NCBI GenBank assembly: GCA_002329625.1
Contig: DCTP01000110.1
Coordinates: 11,074 to 23,253, forward strand
Source of the DNA: Leptolinea sp. UBA1437
GTDB lineage: Bacteria > Chloroflexota > Anaerolineae > Anaerolineales > Anaerolineaceae
Reading direction: 5' to 3'
DNA: 12,180 nucleotides
Shown here in pieces: positions 1 through 7,350 of the stretch. Position numbers and translations under genes: made by a program. The notes below the pieces were generated by a model, which worked only from the letters and a program-made list of their open reading frames with translations, searched no databases and was not told the origin of the DNA. Numbering within the stretch: the first letter of the stretch is position 1; every line of letters begins with the position of its first letter.

Positions 1-35
1 CGCGTCCCCTTTACTTTTTGAACAATTTCCCTCAT
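1..35 (-). CDS. 5' end of an unidentified divergent gene (truncated by window edge)
   Basis: Reading the minus strand, a strong Shine-Dalgarno AAGGAGG (plus 42-48) is followed by two adjacent ATG codons, at 38-36 and 35-33. The frame from them stays open to the window edge and begins MREIVQKVKGTR. The second ATG is preferred because it lies 6 nt from the GGAGG core, while the first lies only 3 nt away. The gene diverges from the hyp operon, and about 115 bp separate the two start codons. Twelve residues are too few to assign a family, so no function is offered. A real gene start is likely because the ribosome binding site is near-consensus and correctly placed. Confidence 0.6.
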   Translation of the reverse strand, partial: MREIVQKVKGT

Positions 36-137
36 CATTTTCCTCCTTGTTTGTCCGAGATAGCTTTTTACTGTGACTCATTCCTCGGAATCCTCTGCAT
101 TTGATTTTGATCGGTCTAATTGTACTCTTGATTGCAG

Positions 138-150
138 TATAATTTTATTC
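138..150 (+). promoter_or_regulatory. Candidate -10 element for the hyp operon (possible leaderless start)
   Basis: A perfect TATAAT occupies 138-143 and ends 7 nt before the hypA ATG at 151. That places the expected transcription start at or within a base of the A of the start codon. No Shine-Dalgarno sequence precedes hypA. No good -35 hexamer lies at 16-18 bp spacing; the nearest TTGATC (107-112) is about 25 bp away. The promoter assignment is inference from one hexamer. It is supported by the same TATAAT-7 nt-ATG layout upstream of ruvB. Confidence 0.4.
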
Positions 151-510
151 ATGCATGAGCTGTCAGCGACCCAAAATATCCTTCATATTGTGATGGATCA
201 CGCTGAACGAAACCATGCCGACAGTGTCAGCGCGATTAATCTGGTCGTGGGAGATTTCGCAAACATTGTTCCGGATTGTGTCGGTTATTATTGGAAGATC
301 ATCACGGAAGGAACAATCTATGCCGACGCCGTCCTCCGTTTTGATCGTCGTCCGGCAATTTTCGAATGCGATGATTGCGGCAGTCAATTTGAAATCACTC
401 GAGAAATGACAGCCTGCCCACAGTGCGGCAGCGATCATGTTACATTTATCTCCGGCGACGAATTATTGGTGGAAAGTATTGAAATTGTCAGAAACGAGAA
501 GGAAAAATGA
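151..510 (+). CDS. hypA: HypA, nickel metallochaperone for [NiFe]-hydrogenase maturation
   Basis: HypA is a cytoplasmic zinc protein that works with HypB to insert nickel into the hydrogenase large subunit. The product has 119 residues, the usual family length. It starts Met-His-Glu, and His2 (with Glu3) is the known nickel-binding N-terminus, so the start is set at 151 rather than the in-frame ATG at 73. The zinc site is two CxxC pairs, C73/C76 and C89/C92, in the FECDDCG...CPQCGS arrangement. The last codons overlap the hypB start by 4 bp (ATGA). No Shine-Dalgarno precedes the ATG, but a TATAAT ends 7 nt upstream. HybF or other paralogues are indistinguishable by sequence alone, but the setting within a hyp operon favours HypA. 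Confidence 0.95.
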   Translation: MHELSATQNILHIVMDHAERNHADSVSAINLVVGDFANIVPDCVGYYWKIITEGTIYADAVLRFDRRPAIFECDDCGSQFEITREMTACPQCGSDHVTFISGDELLVESIEIVRNEKEK

Positions 511-1178
511 CTTCGATTAAAGTTCCCATTATTGAAAATATCCTCGAAGCGAACGATTTTGTGGCGGAAGAAAATCGAAAAATTTTCTCCGATCATAACA
601 TTTTTTGTATCAATATTATGGCTGCACCGGGAGCGGGCAAGACAGCCTTGATTGTGAAAACAATCGAATTATTAAAGGATAAAATCCGGATCGGCGTAAT
701 CGAAGGAGATACAGCCTCCGTTACCATCGATTCCGATCAGGTGGTGATGGCCGGTGCACCGGCTGTTCAGGTTACCACCGCCGGTGAATGTCATATGGAC
801 GCCATGATGGTGCGAAAAGGGATGGAACAGCTTCCTTTGGATGATCTTGATTTGGTCATTATTGAGAATATTGGGAATTTGATTTGTCCGGCTGAATGGG
901 ACCTCGGCTCTCATGCCAATGCTCTGGTAGCCAGTGTGGCGGAAGGGGATGATAAGCCGTGGAAATATCCAAATATCTATCGCAATTTGGATGTTTTACT
1001 CATCACCAAGACGGATTTAATCCCTTATGTCGATTACGATATCGATCATTTTAAGAGCGGCGTCGAGATTCTCAATCCGGGACTGGTTACTTTTCCGACT
1101 TCGGCGAAAACGGGGGATGGATTCCCGGCTTGGACGGAGTGGCTCTCAAAGAAAACAAAAGCGGCTGCCGAAAAGTAA
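507..1178 (+). CDS. hypB: HypB, GTPase for nickel insertion into [NiFe] hydrogenase
   Basis: HypB is a SIMIBI-class GTPase whose hydrolysis drives nickel transfer with HypA. The 223-residue product has a P-loop AAPGAGKT (39-46) and the metal-site residues C95-H96 and C127 within GECHMDA and ENIGNLICP. It also has the family signature PAEWDLG and the segment EGDDKPWKYP (146-155). The base-recognition motif is TKTD (167-170) instead of the classic NKxD. The N-terminus goes almost directly into the G domain, so neither the CxxCGC nickel motif of the E. coli protein nor a His-rich nickel-storage stretch is present. The start overlaps the hypA stop by 4 bp and has AAGG about 5 nt upstream, so the two are translationally coupled. 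Confidence 0.96.
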   Translation: MTSIKVPIIENILEANDFVAEENRKIFSDHNIFCINIMAAPGAGKTALIVKTIELLKDKIRIGVIEGDTASVTIDSDQVVMAGAPAVQVTTAGECHMDAMMVRKGMEQLPLDDLDLVIIENIGNLICPAEWDLGSHANALVASVAEGDDKPWKYPNIYRNLDVLLITKTDLIPYVDYDIDHFKSGVEILNPGLVTFPTSAKTGDGFPAWTEWLSKKTKAAAEK

Positions 1179-1208
1179 TTTCTCATCAACTTCAAAGACA
1201 CATATTCT

Positions 1209-3533
1209 ATGAAATCGTCGGAAAGTCTTCATTGGGAAGGCCGCCATTATCAGGTGAGCGGTATCGTTCAAGGCGTCGGGTTTCGCCCTTACGTTTATAA
1301 ATTGGCTACAAAATTCGGTCTAACCGGCGACGTTCGGAACACCACCGAAGGGGTGGAAATCAACCTGTACGGCACCGACGGACAGCAGATCGAATTCGAA
1401 ACCATTCTGCGCACTTCTCCGCCGGCACTATCTAAAGTGGACCGGATCACAATTTGCGAGATTCCTTTCGAAGAAAAAAAGACCTTTAAAATCATTGAAA
1501 GCGCTCGGAAAGATGGGGAATATCTGCCTATTCCGCCGGATATTGCCATTTGCGACGATTGCCGGAGAGAGATCCTGGATCCGGCGAATAAACGTTATCA
1601 CTATGCTTTTAATAACTGCATTAATTGCGGGCCGCGCTTTACCATCATCAAAGACTTGCCTTATGATCGAATAAATACCGCCATGAGCGGCTTTCAGATG
1701 TGTCCGGACTGCCAAAGCGAATATGAGGACCCGTCAAACCGTCGTTACCATGCTCAGCCGACCGGTTGTCCGGTCTGCGGACCGGAATTGGAATTCAGGC
1801 AGCACAGCGAACCCACTGTTCGGGGGGAAAGAGCTTTGCAAGCCGCAGCCGCAGCGATCCGAGCCGGTAAGATCGTCGCGATTAAAGGTTTGGGGGGATA
1901 TCACTTGGCATGCGATGCTTTGAACCGAACTGCGATTCACGAGCTGCGCAAACGGAAGCTGCGCAGTGACAAGCCGTTCGCATTAATGGCGTCCAATCTT
2001 TCCGTGATCCGGAAATACGCTGTTTGCGGCGATGCCGAACAAGCCGCTCTGCGGAGTGAACGCGCCCCAATTGTTCTTTTGGATCGGTTACCCGATTCTC
2101 CGATTCCGTCCGAAGTCGCGCCTAAACAGTCGACATTGGGATTCATGCTGCCTTACACTCCTTTGCATGTGTTGTTCTTTGATGCGATAGCTCCGGATAC
2201 GGAACTTCTGATCATGACCAGTGCAAATATCTCCGAAGAACCGATCATCTGCGATGAAACGGATGAGGATATCCGCAAGCTGTTCGCTTTAAGTGATTGC
2301 ATTTTGACTCACAATCGGCCGATTATCACCCGAATCGATGATTCCGTCATTCGATTTTTACCAGAGGAAGATCGCCCGATTCTGAATCGGCGCGCACGCG
2401 GCTATGCTCCGGATCCGATCCGACTGGCCGAGGCTTTCCCGCAAATCTTGGGGGTGGGCGGAGACCTGAAAAATACTTTTTGTCTCACCCGTGATCGTTA
2501 CGCCTTCCTCAGTCAGCATATCGGCGATATGGAAAATGTCGAAACATCGGCTTCGTTTGAACAAAACCTGAATCATTTCCGGCATCTTTTCCGAATCCGT
2601 CCGGAGGCAATCGCCTGCGATTTACACCCGAATTACTTTACCGCTCGTTTTGCTGAGCGCTATGCTGAAAGCGAACGGATTCCGCTTTTTCGCATTCAAC
2701 ATCACTATGCGCATATAGCCTCGGTTTTGGGTGAATACGGGCGTTTCTCCGCTGAACCGGTGATCGGCTTGGCTTTCGACGGAACCGGATATGGGACCGA
2801 TGCGACGATTTGGGGCGGAGAAGTGTTGCATTGTAACGCCAGCGGCTTCGAGCGCCTGTTTCACCTGCAATCTTTTCTGTTACCGGGCGGGGATGCGGCC
2901 GTGCGTCATCCGGCACGTCAGGCATTGGCGCTGCTGCGCCGATTGGAAATTTCATGGACGGATGATCTTCCACCGGTCAAAGCTCTAAAAGAAGAATCAG
3001 CAAATGCCCTCGGCGTGATCGATCACCAAATACGGCAATGTATCAATTGTGTGGAAACTTCCGCCATGGGCAGGCTGTTTGACGCCGTTTCCGCTTTAAT
3101 CGGCGTATGCCAGAAAATTAATTACGAAGGACAGGCCGCGATCGAACTTGAATCGATCGCATCCTTGCTGCCGGATTCCGGATATGAGTTCCCGACAGAA
3201 GGGGATGAAATCGAACTCAAACCGCTCATCGAATCCGTTTTATGGGATTTCAGGCACGGAATCAGCCAAGAAGTGATTTCCGCAAAATTTCATCGCGGAC
3301 TAATCGATTTAACGGTTGAAATCTGCATTAAAATCAGAAAGAAGATCGGCGGTAATCCGCCGGTTGCGGTCTCCGGCGGTGTCTGGCAAAATCGGATTCT
3401 TCTTGAAGGAGTTCGAAATGGGCTGACCGCAGAAGGATTTGAATTATTAATACCGCATCAGGTACCGCTCAATGACGGCTGTATCGCGTTCGGACAGGTA
3501 ATGATCGCCAAAGCGATCCTCGGGGAGAAATAA
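1209..3533 (+). CDS. hypF: HypF, carbamoyltransferase for hydrogenase cyanide ligand
   Basis: HypF uses carbamoyl phosphate and ATP to carbamoylate the C-terminal cysteine of HypE, the first step in making the active-site cyanide. The 774-residue protein has the full family layout. An acylphosphatase domain (about 10-100) has VQGVGFRPY with R26 and N44 as the likely catalytic pair. A double zinc finger has C115/C118 with C137/C140 and C165/C168 with C187/C190. A YrdC-like domain spans about 205-385. The C-terminal Kae1-like carbamoyltransferase domain carries a metal-binding HxxxH (H498, H502), the nucleotide-binding FDGTGYGTD (from about 523) and SGGVWQN near 725. It begins 30 nt after hypB with no convincing Shine-Dalgarno and ends 2 nt before hypC. 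All key residues appear present. Confidence 0.97.
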   Translation: MKSSESLHWEGRHYQVSGIVQGVGFRPYVYKLATKFGLTGDVRNTTEGVEINLYGTDGQQIEFETILRTSPPALSKVDRITICEIPFEEKKTFKIIESARKDGEYLPIPPDIAICDDCRREILDPANKRYHYAFNNCINCGPRFTIIKDLPYDRINTAMSGFQMCPDCQSEYEDPSNRRYHAQPTGCPVCGPELEFRQHSEPTVRGERALQAAAAAIRAGKIVAIKGLGGYHLACDALNRTAIHELRKRKLRSDKPFALMASNLSVIRKYAVCGDAEQAALRSERAPIVLLDRLPDSPIPSEVAPKQSTLGFMLPYTPLHVLFFDAIAPDTELLIMTSANISEEPIICDETDEDIRKLFALSDCILTHNRPIITRIDDSVIRFLPEEDRPILNRRARGYAPDPIRLAEAFPQILGVGGDLKNTFCLTRDRYAFLSQHIGDMENVETSASFEQNLNHFRHLFRIRPEAIACDLHPNYFTARFAERYAESERIPLFRIQHHYAHIASVLGEYGRFSAEPVIGLAFDGTGYGTDATIWGGEVLHCNASGFERLFHLQSFLLPGGDAAVRHPARQALALLRRLEISWTDDLPPVKALKEESANALGVIDHQIRQCINCVETSAMGRLFDAVSALIGVCQKINYEGQAAIELESIASLLPDSGYEFPTEGDEIELKPLIESVLWDFRHGISQEVISAKFHRGLIDLTVEICIKIRKKIGGNPPVAVSGGVWQNRILLEGVRNGLTAEGFELLIPHQVPLNDGCIAFGQVMIAKAILGEK

Positions 3534-3535
3534 TT

Positions 3536-3769
3536 ATGTGTCTCGGAATTCCGGGAAAAATTATCAATATTTATGATGAAGACGGGCTCAGAATGGGCAA
3601 AGTCGATTTTAACGGTGTCCGACGTGAGACCTGTCTGGTCGGTGTGCCGGATGCCAAAGAAGGTGAATATGTGATCGTTCATGCCGGCTTTGCCATCAGC
3701 CGAATGGATGAGCAGGAAGCACTCGAAACCATTCGAGCACTGGATGAAATCGATGGACTCAGCTGTTGA
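3536..3769 (+). CDS. hypC: HypC, hydrogenase maturation chaperone
   Basis: HypC is a small cytoplasmic chaperone that pairs with HypD to carry the Fe(CN)2CO unit to the hydrogenase large subunit. The 77-residue product begins MCLGIPGKI; Cys2, exposed once the initiator Met is removed, is the essential iron-binding and client-binding residue. The conserved VHAGFAI segment carries H49, the second functional residue of the family. It begins 2 nt after the hypF stop, with a GGGGAG Shine-Dalgarno inside the hypF 3' end. Its own 3' end overlaps hypD. HybG paralogues share the same motifs, but only one copy is present here. Confidence 0.96.
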   Translation: MCLGIPGKIINIYDEDGLRMGKVDFNGVRRETCLVGVPDAKEGEYVIVHAGFAISRMDEQEALETIRALDEIDGLSC

Positions 3770-4859
3770 CCTTACCGCTTTTCGGAATCCGGAAAGAGCC
3801 GATCGGATTCTGAAACGACTGAAAAGTGAGATTACCCGACCTTGGGTGATCATGGAAATGTGCGGCGGGCAAACCCACGCTTTAATGCAATCCGGTATCG
3901 ATCAATTGCTCGCTTCCCAAATCGAATTTATCCATGGCCCGGGCTGCCCGGTCTGTGTTACGTCACTGGCTTTGGTGGATGAAGCGATCGCGTTAGCCAA
4001 ACTTCCCGATGTGATTCTGGCCACCTACGGGGATATGCTGCGGGTTCCGGGTTCCGCAGGGAATTTGTTTGCCGCCAGAGCACAGGGATGTGATATCCGA
4101 GTCGTTTACGCCGCATTGGATGCGCTTAAAATCGCCCGCGAAAACCCGGATAAGGAAGTCGTTTTTTTCGGCATCGGATTTGAGACGACAGCACCCGCAA
4201 ACGGTATCAGCATTTTACAGGCATACCGAACAGGAATTCGGAATTATTCCGTCTTGGTTTCACAAGTTTGCGTTCCCCCCGCACTGGAAATGATCCTTTC
4301 CTCACCGCAGAATCGGGTCCAAGGATTTCTGGCGGCAGGTCATGTCTGTGCGGTGATGGGCACATCCGAATACGTTCCGATCAGCGAAAAATATCATGTT
4401 CCCATCTGCGTCACCGGATTCGAACCGATCGATCTGTTGGCCGGAATCGAAACGGTGGTTCGGGATCTGGAAGCGGGTTATTGGAGTGTGAGCAATGCAT
4501 ACAGTCGCGGCGTTCCCGCGGCAGGTACCGCCGGGGCATTGGCGATTATTCATGAATTATTCGAACCCTGCGATCGGGATTGGCGCGGAATCGGAATAAT
4601 CCCCGACAGCGGTTGGAAATTAAAAGACAAGTATTCCGCTTATGACGCCGAAAAGAAATTCGGGGTTACGGCAACGGAAACCCATGAATCCGACGTCTGC
4701 ATCGCCGGAGCCATTCTGCGGGGTTTAAAAACCCCACCGGAATGTCCCGCGTTTGCCGCTTCTTGCACGCCGGAACACCCTTTGGGAGCCGCGATGGTCT
4801 CCGGCGAGGGGACCTGTTCCGCTTATTATCGTTACCGGAGAAATCATGACCGAGCTTAA
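3753..4859 (+). CDS. hypD: HypD, iron-sulfur scaffold for Fe(CN)2CO assembly
   Basis: HypD holds a [4Fe-4S] cluster and, with HypC, is the scaffold on which iron receives CN and CO. From the ATG at 3753 the product has 368 residues. It shows EMCGGQTH with C37, HGPGCPVC with C65/C68, DMLRVPG and GFETTAP, all family signatures. The C-terminal Cys-rich region has EPCDRDW, then CIAGAILRG, ECPAF, SCTPEHP and EGTCSAYY. One position that I recall as Cys in many members (GACMVS) is Ala here (GAAMVS). Start choice: 3753 has GGA 8 nt upstream and matches the short N-terminus usual for HypD; 3744 (three residues longer) is also possible. The 5' end overlaps hypC by 17 bp and the 3' end overlaps hypE by 14 bp, which suggests coupled translation. 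Confidence 0.95.
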   Translation: MDSAVDLTAFRNPERADRILKRLKSEITRPWVIMEMCGGQTHALMQSGIDQLLASQIEFIHGPGCPVCVTSLALVDEAIALAKLPDVILATYGDMLRVPGSAGNLFAARAQGCDIRVVYAALDALKIARENPDKEVVFFGIGFETTAPANGISILQAYRTGIRNYSVLVSQVCVPPALEMILSSPQNRVQGFLAAGHVCAVMGTSEYVPISEKYHVPICVTGFEPIDLLAGIETVVRDLEAGYWSVSNAYSRGVPAAGTAGALAIIHELFEPCDRDWRGIGIIPDSGWKLKDKYSAYDAEKKFGVTATETHESDVCIAGAILRGLKTPPECPAFAASCTPEHPLGAAMVSGEGTCSAYYRYRRNHDRA

Positions 4860-5910
4860 CATTTCGGAAGGTTTTACTTGCCCCGCCCCCATTCAAGCAT
4901 ATGACCGGATCGTGTCCGGGCATGGCAGCGGCGGAAAAATGACCGCCGATCTGATCGAAAAGACATTCCGGAAATATTTGGAAAGCGACGGATTGGCGCA
5001 GGGGAATGACGCCGCGAATCTGCCGATCCCCAGACAGACAAAAAGGATCGCCGTGACAACCGATTCTCATATTGTTTCTCCGCTTTTTTTCCCCGGCGGA
5101 GATATCGGAGCACTGTCCGTCTGCGGAACCGTTAATGATTTGCTGACCTCGGGTGCGGTCCCGCAGTGGTTAACCGCGGGATTTATTCTGGAAGAAGGCT
5201 TCTCCCTTTCGGACCTTGAAAAAATATTGGCATCGATGCGAGAACGTTCGGAAGAAGCCGGAATTCAAATCGTCGCCGGTGATACCAAAGTCGTCGAACA
5301 CGGCAAAGGAGACGGAATTTTTATCAACACCAGCGGTGTCGGTTGGATCATTGATGATTTCCAACCGGGAGGCGAAAAAGCGCAAACGGGAGATACCATT
5401 ATTCTGAGCGGAACCGTCGGTGACCACGGGATGGCGGTGCTGTGCGCTCGCGGTGAAATGGGTTTTGAATCCGATATCCGTTCCGACGTCGCCCCTTTGA
5501 ATGAGATCGTGAATTCTTTGCGCCGAGCCGCTCCGCATACTCATGTTTTACGGGATCCGACCCGCGGAGGGTTAAGTACGACGTTGAATGAAATTGCTTT
5601 TCAAAGCCATGTATCGGTTGAAATCGATGAGACGGCTGTTCCGATACGCCCCGAAGTAAGATCGATCTGCGATTTATTAGGATTTGATCCTCTGTACGTT
5701 GCCAATGAAGGAAAAATGGTTATTTTTGTTCCCGAAGTCGAAGCGCGGGATGCCCTTACGGCCATCCGCGCCTCTCGCTACGGAGAAAATGCCACCGTAA
5801 TCGGACGTGTGATTCATAGCGATCGATCGTCAGTAACGCTTCGAACCGCTTTCGGTACCGGCCGAATTCTTGAATCTCTGCCGGGTGAAATGCTGCCGAG
5901 AATCTGTTGA
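4846..5910 (+). CDS. hypE: HypE, carbamoyl dehydratase making the hydrogenase cyanide ligand
   Basis: HypE is a PurM/ThiL-like ATPase. It dehydrates the carbamoyl group that HypF places on its C-terminal Cys, giving a thiocyanate that passes to HypC-HypD. The 354-residue product has HGSGGK (26-31), SPLFFPGGDIGALSVCGTVND, AGDTKVV (around D146) and DPTRGG (237-242), the ATP-binding motifs of the family. It ends in PRIC, the invariant C-terminal signature with the acceptor Cys354. The start at 4846 has GGAG about 5 nt upstream and overlaps the hypD stop by 14 bp. An in-frame ATG at 4753 would lie deep inside hypD and add non-family residues, so it was not used. This is the last gene of the operon, followed by a strong hairpin. 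Confidence 0.97.
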   Translation: MTELNISEGFTCPAPIQAYDRIVSGHGSGGKMTADLIEKTFRKYLESDGLAQGNDAANLPIPRQTKRIAVTTDSHIVSPLFFPGGDIGALSVCGTVNDLLTSGAVPQWLTAGFILEEGFSLSDLEKILASMRERSEEAGIQIVAGDTKVVEHGKGDGIFINTSGVGWIIDDFQPGGEKAQTGDTIILSGTVGDHGMAVLCARGEMGFESDIRSDVAPLNEIVNSLRRAAPHTHVLRDPTRGGLSTTLNEIAFQSHVSVEIDETAVPIRPEVRSICDLLGFDPLYVANEGKMVIFVPEVEARDALTAIRASRYGENATVIGRVIHSDRSSVTLRTAFGTGRILESLPGEMLPRIC

Positions 5911-5954
5911 TTGGATACTTTCGACAAAAGACGGACATGCAAAATACGGATAGA

Positions 5955-5984
5955 CAACCGCCCCGAAAAAATTCGGGGCGGTTG
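5955..5984. terminator. Bidirectional intrinsic terminator between hypE and the convergent gene
   Basis: A perfect 13-bp inverted repeat (arms 5955-5967 and 5972-5984, GC-rich core CCGCCCCG) encloses a 4-base loop of A. It lies 45 nt after the hypE stop and 14 nt after the stop of the convergent minus-strand gene. The U-tracts are imperfect: ATTTCGATTAACTTTT on the plus side and a mixed stretch on the minus side. Placement between convergent genes supports termination in both directions, probably more efficient for the hyp operon. Confidence 0.75.
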
Positions 5985-5998
5985 ATTTCGATTAACTT

Positions 5999-7294
5999 TT
6001 ATATGGATTTCGGTTTTCGGGGTTGGGTATGCTCAATCGCCGGCGGCTCCGTATAAGGCGGCTGTTGCGGCGGTATTTCATTTCCCTGCGGATACGGCGC
6101 GTGATAAGGGGGCGGAGGATAAGCACCGCGTATCGGCGGCTGTTGAGGCTGCGGAGGATAAGGAAAAGTTCCCGGACCGGATTGAGCCGGATATCCGGAA
6201 CGACTTTCCCCCGGTTGCGGATAGGAAGGATAACCGCTCGATTCCGGTCGCGTCTGCGGATATTGAGAAGTTCCGGGCATCGGTGGGATCGGAGGACGAG
6301 GAATGTTGGGCATGGGGGGCGGTGGAACCTGTGAAGGTTTCGGTTGTTGGGTTTGACTGCCGGTTTTAACTGCGGGAATCTTTTCGGCGGGAGCAATCGG
6401 CGGTTTATTGAATTCATCGAAGCCATCGTTAAACGGTTCCGCAGCAGGTGAAGATGATCCGGCCAATTCTTTCTCCATATCCGAAAACGGAATGTATTCT
6501 TCTTCCGGTTTTTCCGTTGCCGGTTTTTCTTTTTTGGCTTTCTTAACAGGCTGATCTTTGGACAGTGTTTTTAGCCGTTCCTGTAACGCTTCCTCCGCAT
6601 CCCGATCCGGAATGATCGGTTCTTCTTCACCTTTGGTTTCGGATATTTCTTCGGAAGGACCGGATTCGCTCTCTTCGGCTTTTTCTTCCTGCCGCGTATA
6701 TTTGTCTTCCTGTTTGGGCTTCGGTTTGACAATCAATCCGGTTAATAGCGCCAATTCAATTTGCGGGTCGGCAAAGATGGACGGAACGATATCCTCCGTG
6801 ATTCGACGTTCGGCTTCAGTCCGATATTCCGGATCCAATCGATAACGCGCGATCACAAAAAGCTTCCGCAGTAATACCCGTTTGATTTCAAGCGGTGCAT
6901 AAGATGCCAAATCAAATACGTCTCCGCTCGTTTCTTCGTCCACTAATTTCGAAATAGCGGTTTTAGCCATCTGATTGGCTTCTTTTTCGGAAATCGTATT
7001 CCAGTTGCGGGTACCGATAACCTCACGAAAAGCCGGAAGGACATCCTCTTCTTTAATTTTTGCGCTCTTTGCGTTATAAACGATAATGATCATTCCGATG
7101 ATGCCGAGAGAAATCGCATTGCGATCAATTTCGTTCTCATCGACAATATCATAGGAAAAGCCATCGGATTGAATCGGATGATTGGGAATATCACCTTTCC
7201 ACGACCAGGTATCCTGTGAAAAATCAAGTGCTTCCGGGTCTACCCCAAAATTCAATCCCGAACCGATTGAATTCATTTGTTTCTTTTTCCCCAT
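5999..7294 (-). CDS. Unknown protein: helical N-terminal region, charged linker, Pro/Tyr/Gln-rich tail
   Basis: I do not recognise this 431-residue protein. Residues 1-55 are polar and aromatic. Residues 60-73 form a hydrophobic stretch (AISLGIIGMIIIVY) that is short for a membrane helix and could be buried. Residues 75-200 look globular and helical, with many Arg and Glu. Residues 200-300 are a low-complexity acidic and Lys-rich linker. About 315-431 is rich in Pro, Tyr, Gln and Gly, with PPPPMP, PPPPY and QQPPY runs, and ends in a basic PRKPKSI. No signal peptide, catalytic motif or metal site is apparent. The start is well supported by AAGAGG 5-6 nt upstream. The gene lies 148 bp downstream of the epimerase gene on the same strand, so it could be co-transcribed or have its own promoter. 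A scaffold or protein-interaction role would fit the composition, but this is speculation. Confidence 0.85.
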   Translation of the reverse strand: MGKKKQMNSIGSGLNFGVDPEALDFSQDTWSWKGDIPNHPIQSDGFSYDIVDENEIDRNAISLGIIGMIIIVYNAKSAKIKEEDVLPAFREVIGTRNWNTISEKEANQMAKTAISKLVDEETSGDVFDLASYAPLEIKRVLLRKLFVIARYRLDPEYRTEAERRITEDIVPSIFADPQIELALLTGLIVKPKPKQEDKYTRQEEKAEESESGPSEEISETKGEEEPIIPDRDAEEALQERLKTLSKDQPVKKAKKEKPATEKPEEEYIPFSDMEKELAGSSSPAAEPFNDGFDEFNKPPIAPAEKIPAVKTGSQTQQPKPSQVPPPPMPNIPRPPIPPMPGTSQYPQTRPESSGYPSYPQPGESRSGYPAQSGPGTFPYPPQPQQPPIRGAYPPPPYHAPYPQGNEIPPQQPPYTEPPAIEHTQPRKPKSI

Positions 7295-7350
7295 ATTTAC
7301 CTCTTAATCAGCGGATTTCTCAATATTTTTCAATCCTGCCGATTTTTCTA

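Noticed and set aside
80..91. Short inverted repeat ATTCC-TC-GGAAT in the hypA upstream region, considered as an operator
   Set aside because: The arms are only 5 bp and the repeat lies well upstream of the candidate -10, with no second copy nearby; chance is a sufficient explanation.
121..136. Possible sigma-54 promoter before hypA (TTGCA at 132-136), as some hyp operons are sigma-54 dependent
   Set aside because: The -24 half does not match: only TG of TGGCACG is found at the required distance and the invariant GG is absent.
73..150. Longer HypA reading from the ATG at 73
   Set aside because: The added 26 residues are not family-like and would bury the Met-His-Glu nickel-binding terminus; the TATAAT would also fall inside the gene.
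2638..2973. Minus-strand reading frame of about 110 codons inside hypF
   Set aside because: It lies wholly within the conserved carbamoyltransferase domain of HypF and has no ribosome binding site or recognisable protein content.
3986..3995. GCGATCGC octamer, as in cyanobacterial HIP1 repeats, and frequent CGATCG-like strings
   Set aside because: I noticed only one full octamer; the other GATCG strings lie in coding sequence and fit ordinary codon use for Asp, Ile and Arg.
6023..6334. Arg-rich plus-strand reading frame opposite the Pro-rich tail
   Set aside because: It is the complement of Pro, Tyr and Gly codons, has no Shine-Dalgarno or family motif, and overlaps a better supported gene.
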